A DNA stretch of 64,000 bases. Origin: Roseivirga sp. E12. Its GTDB lineage: Bacteria > Bacteroidota > Bacteroidia > Cytophagales > Cyclobacteriaceae. The stretch spans positions 243,805 to 307,804 of the forward strand of contig NZ_JAGFMD010000004.1 in NCBI RefSeq assembly GCF_017592825.1, given 5' to 3'. The position numbers and the translations under genes were made by a program. Below the pieces are notes generated by a model. That model had not been told where the DNA came from. It worked only from the letters and a program-made list of their open reading frames with translations, and searched no databases. This document shows positions 17,711 to 26,991 of the stretch, one piece after another. Within the stretch, counting starts at the first letter, position 1; each line of letters starts with the position of its first letter.

Positions 17711-18190
17711 ATGAAAATAAGAACGGGATTCGGCTATGATGTTCATAAACTCGAAGCAGGCAAAGACTTTTGGCTTGGCGGCATCAAAGTACCTCATACT
17801 CACGGTGCGGTGGGGCATTCAGATGCAGATGTTCTTATCCATGTGATTTGCGATGCCCTTCTAGGTGCAGCTAATATGAGAGATATCGGCTATCATTTTT
17901 CTGATCAGGATCCAAAATTCAAGGGTATTGATAGCAAAATTTTGCTAAAGGAAGTGATGGAGTTGCTTAGAGGCACGGGCTTTGAAATAGGTAATATAGA
18001 CTCTACTATTTGTTTACAACAGCCTAAGGTTAATCCACATATACCTGCCATGAAGGAATGTCTCTGCCAGGTTATGGAGATTGAACTTGACGATTTATCT
18101 ATAAAAGCTACTACTACAGAAAAGCTAGGCTTTGTAGGCAAGGAAGAAGGTGTTGCAGCTTATGCTACGGTACTAATCACCAAATCATGA
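17711..18190 (+). CDS. ispF: 2-C-methyl-D-erythritol 2,4-cyclodiphosphate synthase
   Basis: 159 residues, full length. IspF catalyses cyclisation of CDP-methylerythritol phosphate in the MEP isoprenoid pathway, as a Zn2+ trimer. Metal ligands are visible as Asp10 and His12 in GFGYDVHKL and His44 in GHSDADVLIH. ATTTEKLGFVGKEEGVAA near the C-terminus is the nucleotide-binding signature. The stop overlaps the mnmD start (ATGA), and the M16 peptidase gene ends three bases upstream, giving a compact three-gene operon. Confidence 0.97.
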   Translation: MKIRTGFGYDVHKLEAGKDFWLGGIKVPHTHGAVGHSDADVLIHVICDALLGAANMRDIGYHFSDQDPKFKGIDSKILLKEVMELLRGTGFEIGNIDSTICLQQPKVNPHIPAMKECLCQVMEIELDDLSIKATTTEKLGFVGKEEGVAAYATVLITKS

Positions 18191-18870
18191 CCAGCTCGAT
18201 TAGGATCATTCAAACAGAGGATGGTTCACAATCCTTATATAATGAGTCTCTCAACGAGACCTATCATTCAACCCATGGTGCGTTGACTGAATCCCAATAT
18301 GTGTTTATTAAGCAAGGGCTTGACTTGTTGGTGGAGAGGGGCGACAAGAAGATTAGCATCTTTGAAGTTGGATTTGGGACTGGCTTAAATGCGCTTTTGG
18401 TTCAGAAATATGCGCATGAGCATACCGATCTGGATATCAGCTTTACAACTTTGGAGCCCTTTCCATTATCATCAAAGTTGATTTCTGAATTGCGCTATGA
18501 AACCTTGATAGACGGTGTAGTGCAAAGTGACTTCGAAAAACTTCATAATTGTAGTTGGCGAGTCGAACATCAAGTTTTGGAAAACTTCATATTTACCAAG
18601 TACAATAGCACTTTAGAAGAGTTCGATACGAACGAAAAAGTGAACCTAGTCTTTTATGACGCCTTTGCACCTAGCAAGCAGGCAGAAATGTGGGAGAAAG
18701 CGTTGCTTTCCAAAGTTTGTGCGTTGTTAAGTGACGGTGGAGTATTTGTTACTTATTGCGCTCGGGGTCAACTGAAAAGAGATTTGAATAGTCTGGGTTT
18801 AATGGTTGAAACACTCCCGGGACCTCCTGGCAAAAAAGAAATGGTGCGGGCAGTAAAGTCATCGACTTAA
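18187..18870 (+). CDS. mnmD: tRNA (mnm5s2U34) methyltransferase MnmD
   Basis: 227 residues, a stand-alone version of the methyltransferase half of E. coli MnmC. It completes the 5-methylaminomethyl group at the wobble uridine of some tRNAs using S-adenosylmethionine. The SAM-binding loop is FEVGFGTGLNALL near residue 60; the family blocks FYDAFAPSKQAEMW and LPGPPGKKEMVRA are clear. No FAD-dependent oxidase domain (MnmC1) is fused. Overlaps ispF by four bases. Confidence 0.93.
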   Translation: MTSSIRIIQTEDGSQSLYNESLNETYHSTHGALTESQYVFIKQGLDLLVERGDKKISIFEVGFGTGLNALLVQKYAHEHTDLDISFTTLEPFPLSSKLISELRYETLIDGVVQSDFEKLHNCSWRVEHQVLENFIFTKYNSTLEEFDTNEKVNLVFYDAFAPSKQAEMWEKALLSKVCALLSDGGVFVTYCARGQLKRDLNSLGLMVETLPGPPGKKEMVRAVKSST

Positions 18871-18920
18871 AGACTACTCTGGCTAATCGAAAGGTCTTTT
18901 GTGTTAGGAAAAAAATAGTT

Positions 18921-18939
18921 GATAAATTGTATCTTCCGT
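18921..18939 (+). promoter_or_regulatory. Conserved 19-base element upstream of cassette 1
   Basis: GATAAATTGTATCTTCCGT is 17/19 identical to the element at 22596-22614. Each ends exactly 16 bases before the start codon of its cassette's lipoprotein gene. TATCTTCC could be a variant -7 box (TAnnTTTG). The third cassette lacks it. Confidence 0.6.
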
Positions 18940-18955
18940 GGTAAAGAACAATCTG

Positions 18956-19378
18956 ATGACCTTCAATAGAACAAAACTACCAGTATTCATCATGCTTACA
19001 CTCTCCTTGTTAGCAGTAGGGGTAGGTTGCAAAAGTGTTAATTCTAACCAGAAATCGGTCAGTGGGGTGCTCACAGATGAGTCTATGATGAGTCCCATTG
19101 GTATTCAACGAAGGGCTATTCGGTTAAAGGGGGAGGTGATTACCGAAGTGGCTGTGGACAAGGATCGAAAAGTATTCAACCTTAAAGTGTCAGAAGTAGG
19201 AGTAATGGGACCTAATTTCAAAGGAAAAGAGCCTGCTCCTGGTGAAACAATCAGCATCATTGCCCCCATTAATACTGAGGTAGAAAAAGGAGATAACCTT
19301 ATTGTTGAAGTTTCGACCTCCAGAAATCAAGATAGCGATTATCCAATGTTTAACCTGCTTAGAAAAGTTGCACAATGA
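18956..19378 (+). CDS. Cassette 1 lipoprotein, AIRLKG family
   Basis: 140 residues from ATG 18956 (a GTG at 18938 lies inside the probable promoter). The signal peptide (FIMLTLSLLAVGVGC) ends in a lipobox with Cys, so it should be a lipoprotein. The mature part has a beta-rich core with the block RRAIRLKGEV followed by VFNLKVSEV, KEPAPGET and GDNLIVEVSTSR. Two relatives sit at 22631 and 26992 with AIRLKG or AIRLQG, an F-x-V strand, an E-P turn and a closing strand, so this is a small paralogous family. I do not recognise it. The stop overlaps the start of the giant gene (ATGA), which ties the two products together. Roles such as anchor, chaperone or export partner are guesses. Confidence 0.8.
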   Translation: MTFNRTKLPVFIMLTLSLLAVGVGCKSVNSNQKSVSGVLTDESMMSPIGIQRRAIRLKGEVITEVAVDKDRKVFNLKVSEVGVMGPNFKGKEPAPGETISIIAPINTEVEKGDNLIVEVSTSRNQDSDYPMFNLLRKVAQ

Positions 19379-22300
19379 AAAAACGCTTACCAATAATCAT
19401 TTCTCTCTTCATTGTGGCTACTATAGTCGCATTACTTCCAAAAACAAAGAAGGGGTATATCGTTTCGACACGTCAAGTTGAGATCAAAGGTGTTGTAAAT
19501 GGCCTTCAGAAGAATGAGGGAAAAGAGGATAAAACTAACAACCCTCAAGCGAGACGTGAATTTGAGTTTAACCAACTTAAGGATCCTAAGACCGGTGTTA
19601 TTCCTTCAGGAATAAGACAGAAAGAATTGGCATTTGCTAGAGAAAACTTGATGCCAGAGACTATAAATGCCTCCCCAAGATTTCAAAGAGCGCAGGCAAG
19701 TGGCAGCCAGGCCACAAATGAGGCTACTTTTGTAAGCTTTGGGCCAGTTCATCTGGGTGGTAGGACCAGAGCTTTAGATATTGATATTGCAAATGAAGAT
19801 ATAATCCTTGCTGGAAGCGTCAGTGGAGGTGTGTGGCGGTCTACTGACCAGGGTGCAAGTTGGACTCGGACAAATTCACTGGATCTTAATCCATCGGTTA
19901 CAGATTTCGTTCAAGATCGCAGAACAGGTAAAACAAATATTTGGTATTACTCCACAGGAGAATTTGAAAATAGTGCCGCCTTAAATAGTGATACTTACTA
20001 TGGCAATGGAATATACAAGTCAGAAGACAATGGAGTCACTTGGTCTCAAATCACATCAACCGCGTTAGATGGCTTTGATAATACTCAAGGGGTAGCCACT
20101 GAGAGTGATTTTACCTTAGTAGATCAATTGAATATTGACTACTCCAACCCTAATGGAACGGAGATCTATGCTGCGGCAATGGGAATGATCATTCGGAGTG
20201 AAGATGGGTTTGAAACATATAATATTGTCTTAGGTTCCAATGACAATGAGAACTGGACGGATTTGGCGATTACATCCACTGGTAAAGTGTTCGCTGTTAT
20301 CTCTAATTTATTACCGTCAGGAACTAGTACTGATCAAGGGCTCTTTGAGTCTGAAGATGGTATTAATTGGACAAAGGTTGACTTTCCTGCCACTTTCCCA
20401 ACCACTTATGAACGAATTGAAATGGCAATCGATCCTCAAAATGAGAATCGACTATATATTGTGAGTGTTACTCAGGAAGATCTAGAGGGTGGAGTTAATG
20501 AAGGAAATCTTATGATGTATGACGATGCGACAGATACTTGGACGGATCTGACGGATAACATGGGGCTTGGGACGGATTTTTTTAATAGTCATTATACACA
20601 GTCTGGTTACGATTTGTTCATTGCGGTACACCCTGAGGATGATCAAACCATTTTCATAGGAGGGGTTAATCTATTTAGGTCAACGGATGGTTTTACTACC
20701 AATGACAACAGGACTAGGATTGGAGGATATAACACCCTCAATCAACTTCCATTTTATGAGAACCAACACCCTGATCAGCACAGTATCGCTTTTTTCCCTT
20801 CTGATGGTAATAAAATGTTGGTTGGTACGGATGGTGGTGTTCATCTCACTACTGATAACTTGGCACCACCTTCTACTAATACTGTTGAACCGGTGAAGTG
20901 GCAAGCTTTGAATAATGGCTACATCACTACTCAGTTCTACCATGCAGCCATGCAAAGGTATGATAGGCTAGACAATCAGATTGTGGGAGGTTTACAAGAC
21001 AATAGTACATATGTAAAGTTTACAGAGGACACTGATGAGGAGTGGACCTTTATTATTGGTGGAGATGGGGCTTTCACAGGCATCACTTATAATTCACTTG
21101 TGGGTTCCACACAATTGTCTGGCACGCTTGGACGGTTTGAATTAGTTGGAAATCAATATGAAAATCCGGTTGATATTACCCCATCAACAAATAGTGCAGA
21201 CTTTCTCTTTGCCAACCCTTGGGCTTATAATCCTGTGGCTCAAGATCAATATTTTGTAGCCTCAAGAGGGAAAGTATATTTCACAAATGATGTGAGAGAG
21301 ACCCCTGGTGAAGGAGAGTGGGATGAAATCAGAGGTGGAAGCCTCCCAGGGAACGTAAGAGTTTCTTCTTTTGGTTTGTCACATCAACCCGAAGGAGTGC
21401 TTTATTTTGGTACTAGAAATGGTTCCATCTTTAAGATCAACGATGTCAGAACTTTGGAAGATGGTGACTCTCCAGAAATTTTAGATACAAGCGATTTACC
21501 AGCCGGGAATGTTGCCGCTATTGCGGTAGACCCTAGAGATGCAGACAATGTTATAGTTACTATCTCCAATTATAATGTTCGTAGCGTTTGGCAGACACTT
21601 GATGGCGGGGTGACTTGGGCGTCAATATCTGGAAACCTTGAGGAAAACCCTGATGGTACCGGAAACGGCCCGGCTGTTCGAGTAGTGGCAATAATGCCTG
21701 ACGATGCTGGTGGAAACTACTATTTTGTGGGTACTTCCGTGGGTTTGTTTATGACACAGGCCTTAGATGGTGACAATACGGTTTGGGTACAGCAGTCAAC
21801 GGATGTTATTGGTCAAGCAGTCATTAGTTGGATAGAAACAAGACCAATAGATGGTACCGCTTTAGTAGCAACGCATGGAAATGGTGTGTTCAAGGCACGA
21901 TATGACGTAGGACTTTTCCCTCATCTTAATTATTCCATTGACCCACAAACAGAACAAATAGAATTGCGGGCTAATTTGACTTTTGATGCCTCTACACTTT
22001 TTGCATATCAGTGGATTAAGGATGATGAAATAGTTCCAAATGCTAATGGTGATACTTTTACAACCAATTTGACTGGGTCGTACAGAGTGAGAGTTATACT
22101 TCAGGATGGTACCACTGGAGAATCAAATACTATAGAGTACGAAGGAGACGACATCACCTCTATTGATGATAACCTCCTGAGAAAAGTTGAACAAATAGTC
22201 GTGGATGCTAATCCTTCGAATGGTGTGTTTAACTTGGCTTTTCCTGCCGACTACGTAGGAGATTTCGAATTGGCTGTTGTTGGCGCTGATGGCCAGCAGA

Positions 22301-22443
22301 AAGTGGCTAGTTCTATAAAAGGCTATGCTGAAGGAGAGCAAGTTCCTGTGGACTTAAGTAACCTTCCAGATGGTCTTTATATCCTGAATGTTGCTAACCA
22401 ACAATCTAATGCTTCAATTAAACTTTTGAAGCGCACGAATTAA
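19375..22443 (+). CDS. Cassette 1 T9SS-exported beta-propeller protein
   Basis: 1022 residues. A signal peptide (residues about 4-22) is followed by a charged segment with REFEFNQLKDPKTGVIPSGI and RQKELAFARENL, the N-terminal motif shared by many Bacteroidota BNR/VPS10-like propeller proteins. Residues about 115-850 hold repeated Asp-box/BNR-type blades such as SVSGGVWRSTDQGASW, NGIYKSEDNGVTW, EDGINWTKV and LDGGVTWASI. An Ig-like segment follows (about 860-920). The C-terminus is a type A T9SS sorting domain (DANPSNGVFNLAFP to SNASIKLLKRTN), which directs passage through the outer membrane by the type IX system. No catalytic residues were recognised. It is the simplest of three paralogues and has none of the Ig-like tail repeats. 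Confidence 0.88.
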   Translation: MKKRLPIIISLFIVATIVALLPKTKKGYIVSTRQVEIKGVVNGLQKNEGKEDKTNNPQARREFEFNQLKDPKTGVIPSGIRQKELAFARENLMPETINASPRFQRAQASGSQATNEATFVSFGPVHLGGRTRALDIDIANEDIILAGSVSGGVWRSTDQGASWTRTNSLDLNPSVTDFVQDRRTGKTNIWYYSTGEFENSAALNSDTYYGNGIYKSEDNGVTWSQITSTALDGFDNTQGVATESDFTLVDQLNIDYSNPNGTEIYAAAMGMIIRSEDGFETYNIVLGSNDNENWTDLAITSTGKVFAVISNLLPSGTSTDQGLFESEDGINWTKVDFPATFPTTYERIEMAIDPQNENRLYIVSVTQEDLEGGVNEGNLMMYDDATDTWTDLTDNMGLGTDFFNSHYTQSGYDLFIAVHPEDDQTIFIGGVNLFRSTDGFTTNDNRTRIGGYNTLNQLPFYENQHPDQHSIAFFPSDGNKMLVGTDGGVHLTTDNLAPPSTNTVEPVKWQALNNGYITTQFYHAAMQRYDRLDNQIVGGLQDNSTYVKFTEDTDEEWTFIIGGDGAFTGITYNSLVGSTQLSGTLGRFELVGNQYENPVDITPSTNSADFLFANPWAYNPVAQDQYFVASRGKVYFTNDVRETPGEGEWDEIRGGSLPGNVRVSSFGLSHQPEGVLYFGTRNGSIFKINDVRTLEDGDSPEILDTSDLPAGNVAAIAVDPRDADNVIVTISNYNVRSVWQTLDGGVTWASISGNLEENPDGTGNGPAVRVVAIMPDDAGGNYYFVGTSVGLFMTQALDGDNTVWVQQSTDVIGQAVISWIETRPIDGTALVATHGNGVFKARYDVGLFPHLNYSIDPQTEQIELRANLTFDASTLFAYQWIKDDEIVPNANGDTFTTNLTGSYRVRVILQDGTTGESNTIEYEGDDITSIDDNLLRKVEQIVVDANPSNGVFNLAFPADYVGDFELAVVGADGQQKVASSIKGYAEGEQVPVDLSNLPDGLYILNVANQQSNASIKLLKRTN

Positions 22444-22470
22444 CAATTACAAAGGTTTTTTCTTTGACAT

Positions 22471-22505
22471 AAATGGTCACTTAATTGCATGTTAGGTGAC
22501 CATTT
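22471..22505 (+). terminator. Hairpin after cassette 1
   Basis: AAATGGTCAC (22471-22480) pairs perfectly with GTGACCATTT (22496-22505) around a 15-base loop, 28 bases after the stop codon. The following bases are ATGTATCCC without a T-run, so it is a weak terminator or an mRNA 3'-end stabiliser. Confidence 0.5.
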
Positions 22506-22595
22506 ATGTATCCCATCACTCATTGACATAAGTTAATACCCATTCTTAACTTTTTATCAACCCAAATGTCGCAGTGATTTCATTCTTTCCTTTGA

Positions 22596-22614
22596 GATAA
22601 ATTGTATATTTCGT
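22596..22614 (+). promoter_or_regulatory. Conserved 19-base element upstream of cassette 2
   Basis: GATAAATTGTATATTTCGT differs from the cassette 1 element at two positions only and has the same 16-base distance to the start codon. TATATTTC is one mismatch from the -7 consensus, suggesting a core promoter with some extra conserved context. Confidence 0.6.
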
Positions 22615-22630
22615 CCCCAATAAATCTAGA

Positions 22631-23035
22631 ATGAATAAATACCTTAATAAAACACTAACTCTGCCGGCATTGACGTGTCTAGTCCTTATGATTTTTGGAT
22701 GCTCTGCAACACAAACTAAAAGTACCTACAGTGTAAATACTGATGGTGTTGTGCAAGCCCAAGTAGAGAATATGAATAAGGATGCAATCAGATTGAAAGG
22801 TCAAATAATGACTAAGAGAAAAAAGGTTGCAGACAGATATCAATATGAATTTAAGGTAACCGAGATCATTAGACGTGGGTCGGCATTTTCAACCGCAGAG
22901 CCGACAGTTGACCAAGTGGTGCTTCTCTATACACCTGGGGTTGTCTTTAAAAAAGGTACCGAGGTGGTGTTTGATGCATTTACAAGCCCAAGGAGATCTG
23001 AAGAGCGTCTAACGCTGAACATGATAGTAGAATAA
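22631..23035 (+). CDS. Cassette 2 lipoprotein, AIRLKG family
   Basis: 134 residues. The signal peptide ends in CLVLMIFGC, a lipobox-like sequence, giving a lipid-anchored Cys near residue 24. The mature chain carries NKDAIRLKGQIMTK, YQYEFKVTEII, FSTAEPTVDQ and GTEVVFDAFTSPR, aligning block by block with the cassette 1 and 3 lipoproteins. Identity outside these blocks is low, so the duplications are old. It is separated from the next giant gene by eight bases. Function unknown. Confidence 0.8.
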   Translation: MNKYLNKTLTLPALTCLVLMIFGCSATQTKSTYSVNTDGVVQAQVENMNKDAIRLKGQIMTKRKKVADRYQYEFKVTEIIRRGSAFSTAEPTVDQVVLLYTPGVVFKKGTEVVFDAFTSPRRSEERLTLNMIVE

Positions 23036-23043
23036 GACTAAGT

Positions 23044-26000
23044 ATGAAGAAGAGATTATTAACCCTTTCTGCGCTGGTAGTAGCGTTAATTATAGCTGGT
23101 TACCTCAATGTTAACCAGCAAAGTGATTTTACAGTGAGTCACCAGAATATACAGGTAGACAATTCACATATTTTTGACCTTCAAGGACATGAGGCGGAAG
23201 AGACTGAAAACCCAATTGAAAGATTGGAGTTCGAGTTATCTGAATTAAAGAATCCTGTTACTGGAGAGATACCAAGCTTTATAAGACAAAGAGAACTACG
23301 CTACGCAAAGCAGAACCTCAACTTAATTAAAGAAACTCCAAGAGGATTTGATGGCAGTGTGCCTAGCAGTGCAGCGAGCACCTCCACACAAACATCCAAT
23401 TTCATCAACGTTGGTCCTTTTAACGTAGGAGGTCGTACACGCGGAATGGGTATTGATGTGGCTAATGAGGATGTTATTCTTGCAGGAGGAGTTTCTGGAG
23501 GTATGTGGCGTTCAGTAGACGCAGGTGCCACTTGGGCAAGGACTACAGCTCTTGAACAACATCCTGCAGTGAGTTCATTGGTACAGGACACAAGGACTGG
23601 AAAGACCAATGAATGGTATTACTCAACAGGAGAAAGAAGAGGAAATTCGGCCACCCTGAATGGAGATATATATGTTGGTAATGGAATTTATAAGTCCATT
23701 GATAACGGTGCCAGTTGGGACTTGATAACTGCTACGGCAGTAGAAGGAACAAGCGGAACTGATGTGTTGGTTAACTCGCGAACCCCATTTGCCATTGTTG
23801 ATGAATTAGCTATTGATCTTTCGAATACTGAGGAAACAGAGATATACGCTGCTGGAACTAGTGAGATTATTAGATCCACAGATGGATTTGCAACTTTCGA
23901 TATTGTCTTGGGAGAGGCTAATACCGGAAGAAACGCAACAGATATAGCCATAACTACTTCAGGAAAAGTATTTGCGACCATCGCCAATTCAGGCTTCAAT
24001 GGTGCAAGTGGCGAAGATGGCTTCTTTGAATCTGAAGATGGTATTAATTGGACAGAGATTGAGTTCCCTACAGGTTTTCCAACAACGTTTACCCGGTTAG
24101 AACTAGGTATTGACCCTGCCGATCAGGAGAGGATATACGTTATAGGTAATGCTAATCTTTTCGTGTACAATGACGCGACAGATACATGGAGTGACCTTAC
24201 AGGCAGGATTGACGTTAGTGATGATACTACAAATGGTTTTAATGGCCAAGGAGGGTATGATCTTTATGTGGCTATTCACCCTGGAAACTCGGATGTTATT
24301 TTCGCTGCTGGAACGAACATAATGCGATCACTTGATGGCTTTACAACGGATGCAGGTAGAAGTCAAGTTGGAGGCTATCGTCCAAATGCTGGTGCAAGAC
24401 TTTATCCAACACACCACCCAGATCAGCATGACTATGCTTTTTATCCGTCAGATCCTAATAGAATGATTTCGGCTAATGATGGTGGACTGTATAGAACTGA
24501 GGACAATTTAGCTACGACCAACACGATTACCCCGATTACTTGGGAGTCTTTGAACCATGGTTACCTGACCACTCAGTTTTACCAAATCGATATTCATAAC
24601 TATGACCTAGGTGATAACCAAATTGTTGGAGGTATGCAAGATAACAGTACTTGGGTCACTTTTGATGGCGATCCTACTGGCGATTGGACTGACATATTTA
24701 GTGGTGATGGAGCATTTTCAGCAATAACCTATAACTCAATATATGTGTCATCACAAAGAGGAAACGTGGCAAGATTGACGCTTGATGACTCTGATGTGTA
24801 CCGTAATCAGGGTAATATATCTCCAACATCAGATGATAATGATTACACATTTATTAACCCTTATACTTATAATCCCGTCCATCAGGATCAGTTATTTGTA
24901 GGCGCTAGAGGAAGAGTTTTTGGAACTAATGATATAAGGCAAAACCCAAGGAATGGTCAATGGATTGAATTGGACGGACCAAATACCTTCAATGGTTCTG
25001 TCTCTGCCTTAGCAATGTCTACTCAACCGGAGGGCATCTTATACTTTGGTGCTACATCTAGAATTTATAAGATAGAGAACACTCGTGATTTGACCACTGA
25101 TACTGAGGTATTAGAATTGAGTAGAGAAGGATTACCAATAGGTAATATTTCTGGTATAGCTGTAGACCCAAGCGATGGTGACAAAGTAATTATTACATTT
25201 TCAAATTACGAGGTGATTAGTGTTTGGTACTCAGAAAATGGTGGGGAATCCTGGTCCTCAATTTCTGGAAATCTGGAAGAAAACCCTTCAGGTTCAGGTG
25301 CCGGTCCATCTGTTAGGTCAGTAGAAATAATGCCTGATGGTAATGGAGGTAACTATTATTTTGCAGGAACTTCAGTAGGTCTCTTTATGACTCAGTCACT
25401 AGATGGTGATAATACTGTTTGGACACAGCAAGGAGTCAATGAAATTGGAAACGTTGTCGTCTCTTCTGTGAAGGTTAGGCCTATTGAAGGAGTAGTAGTG
25501 ACTTCTACCCATGGCAATGGCGTTTTCAAGGGAGCATATCAAGTTGGTGTGACACCGAATATTAACTACTCTTTGGGTGATGAGCCTAATACAGCTGTTT
25601 TAAGAGGTAATGTGTCATTTGTCACTGGTAAAGGAATGAACTATCAGTGGGTGAAGGATGGCCAGACAATAGAAGGAGAAACTAGTAGTACTCTTTTGGT
25701 TACCGATGGAGGTGATTACCAGTTGAGTCTAGCAATAGAAGGTGTTGAAGGTAGAGCACTATCAAATACGATTTCCTTCAACTTTGACGGCACTGGACCG
25801 GATGTGAGTTCAATCACAAGATTGAACCCAACCGATGAAAACACTACCGGAACAACAGTTCAATTTCAAGTTACATTCTCAGAGTCAGTGTTAAATGTTG
25901 ATGCAACCGACTTTGAAACTTCAGGCGATGCTTCTGGTACGATTGGCGATGTAACAGTTGTTACTGAAGGAACTGTATTTAATGTAACGGTGAATAATAT

Positions 26001-26739
26001 TGGCGGCAACGGAGCCCTCAGTTTAGATGTGTCTGTATCCACTGATATCACAGACGCTGTTGGCAATGCCTTCAGCGGAACCGTCATTTCAGAAGAAAAT
26101 TATACAATACAAGATGGCACAGCACCTACTGCCGCCATAACTCGAGTAAACCCTATGACTGAGATCACAGATAAGAATGCTGTGACTTTTATGGTTGAAT
26201 TTACCGAAGGTGTTCAAAACGTAGACGTTAGTGATTTCGCACTGTCTACGGGATCGCCTACTGCCACCTTGAGTACAGTTACGGAATTTGGTACGGGTGT
26301 TTATGCGGTGGAGGTTATCGACATTGTTGAAGACGGCACTTTGGGGCTTGACTTTGTCACAGGACAAGATATTCAAGATAATGCAGGTAACGTTTTTGAT
26401 GGTACCGTTACAACTGATGAAACGTATACTATCCAGAATGTGATCACATCTATTGATGATCCTCTATTGGCAAATGTTCAAAAGATCATAGTAGATGCCA
26501 ATCCATCTACTGGAATGTTCAACTTAGCTTTCCCCAACACTTTTATTGGTGATTTTGAAATGAGAGTGGTTGATGCTCAAGGTAGGGTAGCTGCTATTCA
26601 AGAAGTAAAAGGCTATGCGAGTGGTGATCAAGTAGAACTGAATCTGACGAGTTCTCCGGATGGATTGTATGTTCTTCAGGCTAGAAATGGCCGAACTTCT
26701 GCATCAATCAAGCTGCTGAAATCGAGTAGTTCAAGATAA
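23044..26739 (+). CDS. Cassette 2 T9SS-exported beta-propeller protein with two Ig-like repeats
   Basis: 1231 residues. The order is the same as cassette 1: signal peptide (TLSALVVALIIAGYL), the motif RLEFELSELKNPVTGEIPSF, and a long BNR/VPS10-like propeller (about 120-850) with GVSGGMWRSVDAGATW and GNGIYKSIDNGASW. A single Ig-like segment is followed by two tandem Ig-like repeats of about 110 residues at about 917-1130 (DNA 25.79-26.44 kb). These open with VSSITRLNP and AAITRVNP and each has VQFQVTFSE or VTFMVEFTE. The C-terminus is a T9SS type A sorting domain (VDANPSTGMFNLAFP to SASIKLLKSSS). Propeller and sorting domain are closely related to the neighbours. Ligand unknown. Confidence 0.88.
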   Translation: MKKRLLTLSALVVALIIAGYLNVNQQSDFTVSHQNIQVDNSHIFDLQGHEAEETENPIERLEFELSELKNPVTGEIPSFIRQRELRYAKQNLNLIKETPRGFDGSVPSSAASTSTQTSNFINVGPFNVGGRTRGMGIDVANEDVILAGGVSGGMWRSVDAGATWARTTALEQHPAVSSLVQDTRTGKTNEWYYSTGERRGNSATLNGDIYVGNGIYKSIDNGASWDLITATAVEGTSGTDVLVNSRTPFAIVDELAIDLSNTEETEIYAAGTSEIIRSTDGFATFDIVLGEANTGRNATDIAITTSGKVFATIANSGFNGASGEDGFFESEDGINWTEIEFPTGFPTTFTRLELGIDPADQERIYVIGNANLFVYNDATDTWSDLTGRIDVSDDTTNGFNGQGGYDLYVAIHPGNSDVIFAAGTNIMRSLDGFTTDAGRSQVGGYRPNAGARLYPTHHPDQHDYAFYPSDPNRMISANDGGLYRTEDNLATTNTITPITWESLNHGYLTTQFYQIDIHNYDLGDNQIVGGMQDNSTWVTFDGDPTGDWTDIFSGDGAFSAITYNSIYVSSQRGNVARLTLDDSDVYRNQGNISPTSDDNDYTFINPYTYNPVHQDQLFVGARGRVFGTNDIRQNPRNGQWIELDGPNTFNGSVSALAMSTQPEGILYFGATSRIYKIENTRDLTTDTEVLELSREGLPIGNISGIAVDPSDGDKVIITFSNYEVISVWYSENGGESWSSISGNLEENPSGSGAGPSVRSVEIMPDGNGGNYYFAGTSVGLFMTQSLDGDNTVWTQQGVNEIGNVVVSSVKVRPIEGVVVTSTHGNGVFKGAYQVGVTPNINYSLGDEPNTAVLRGNVSFVTGKGMNYQWVKDGQTIEGETSSTLLVTDGGDYQLSLAIEGVEGRALSNTISFNFDGTGPDVSSITRLNPTDENTTGTTVQFQVTFSESVLNVDATDFETSGDASGTIGDVTVVTEGTVFNVTVNNIGGNGALSLDVSVSTDITDAVGNAFSGTVISEENYTIQDGTAPTAAITRVNPMTEITDKNAVTFMVEFTEGVQNVDVSDFALSTGSPTATLSTVTEFGTGVYAVEVIDIVEDGTLGLDFVTGQDIQDNAGNVFDGTVTTDETYTIQNVITSIDDPLLANVQKIIVDANPSTGMFNLAFPNTFIGDFEMRVVDAQGRVAAIQEVKGYASGDQVELNLTSSPDGLYVLQARNGRTSASIKLLKSSSSR

Positions 26740-26745
26740 ACTGGA

Positions 26746-26769
26746 GGGAGTGTTTTACTCCCTTTTTTT
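26746..26769 (+). terminator. Intrinsic terminator of cassette 2
   Basis: GGGAG (26746-26750) pairs with CTCCC (26758-26762) around TGTTTTA, followed by seven T. It separates cassette 2 from cassette 3. Confidence 0.85.
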
Positions 26770-26991
26770 ATACCCTCGTTCTCTAAAAGGGAGTGGATAA
26801 GCACCTTCTAACCTGCATGTAAATGTCAAGTTTAAGCGACTCAAAAGGGTTCGAAAGGTATTTAAGCGTGTTTAAACAGGACTTTATCGAGTGTTAACTA
26901 GGTGTTTAGTCAAGTTTTGGATAAAAGGACATGAAGATTCAGATTTTTGTGTTATTATCGTCTTTAACTTTCACCTACACAACATTCTGTA

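Noticed and set aside
26821..26880. tRNA-like GGTTCGAA in the gap before cassette 3
   Set aside because: No acceptor stem, anticodon arm or CCA context can be built around it.
26880..26991. Third copy of the 19-base element before cassette 3
   Set aside because: No stretch near the start of the third lipoprotein gene resembles it at the expected distance.
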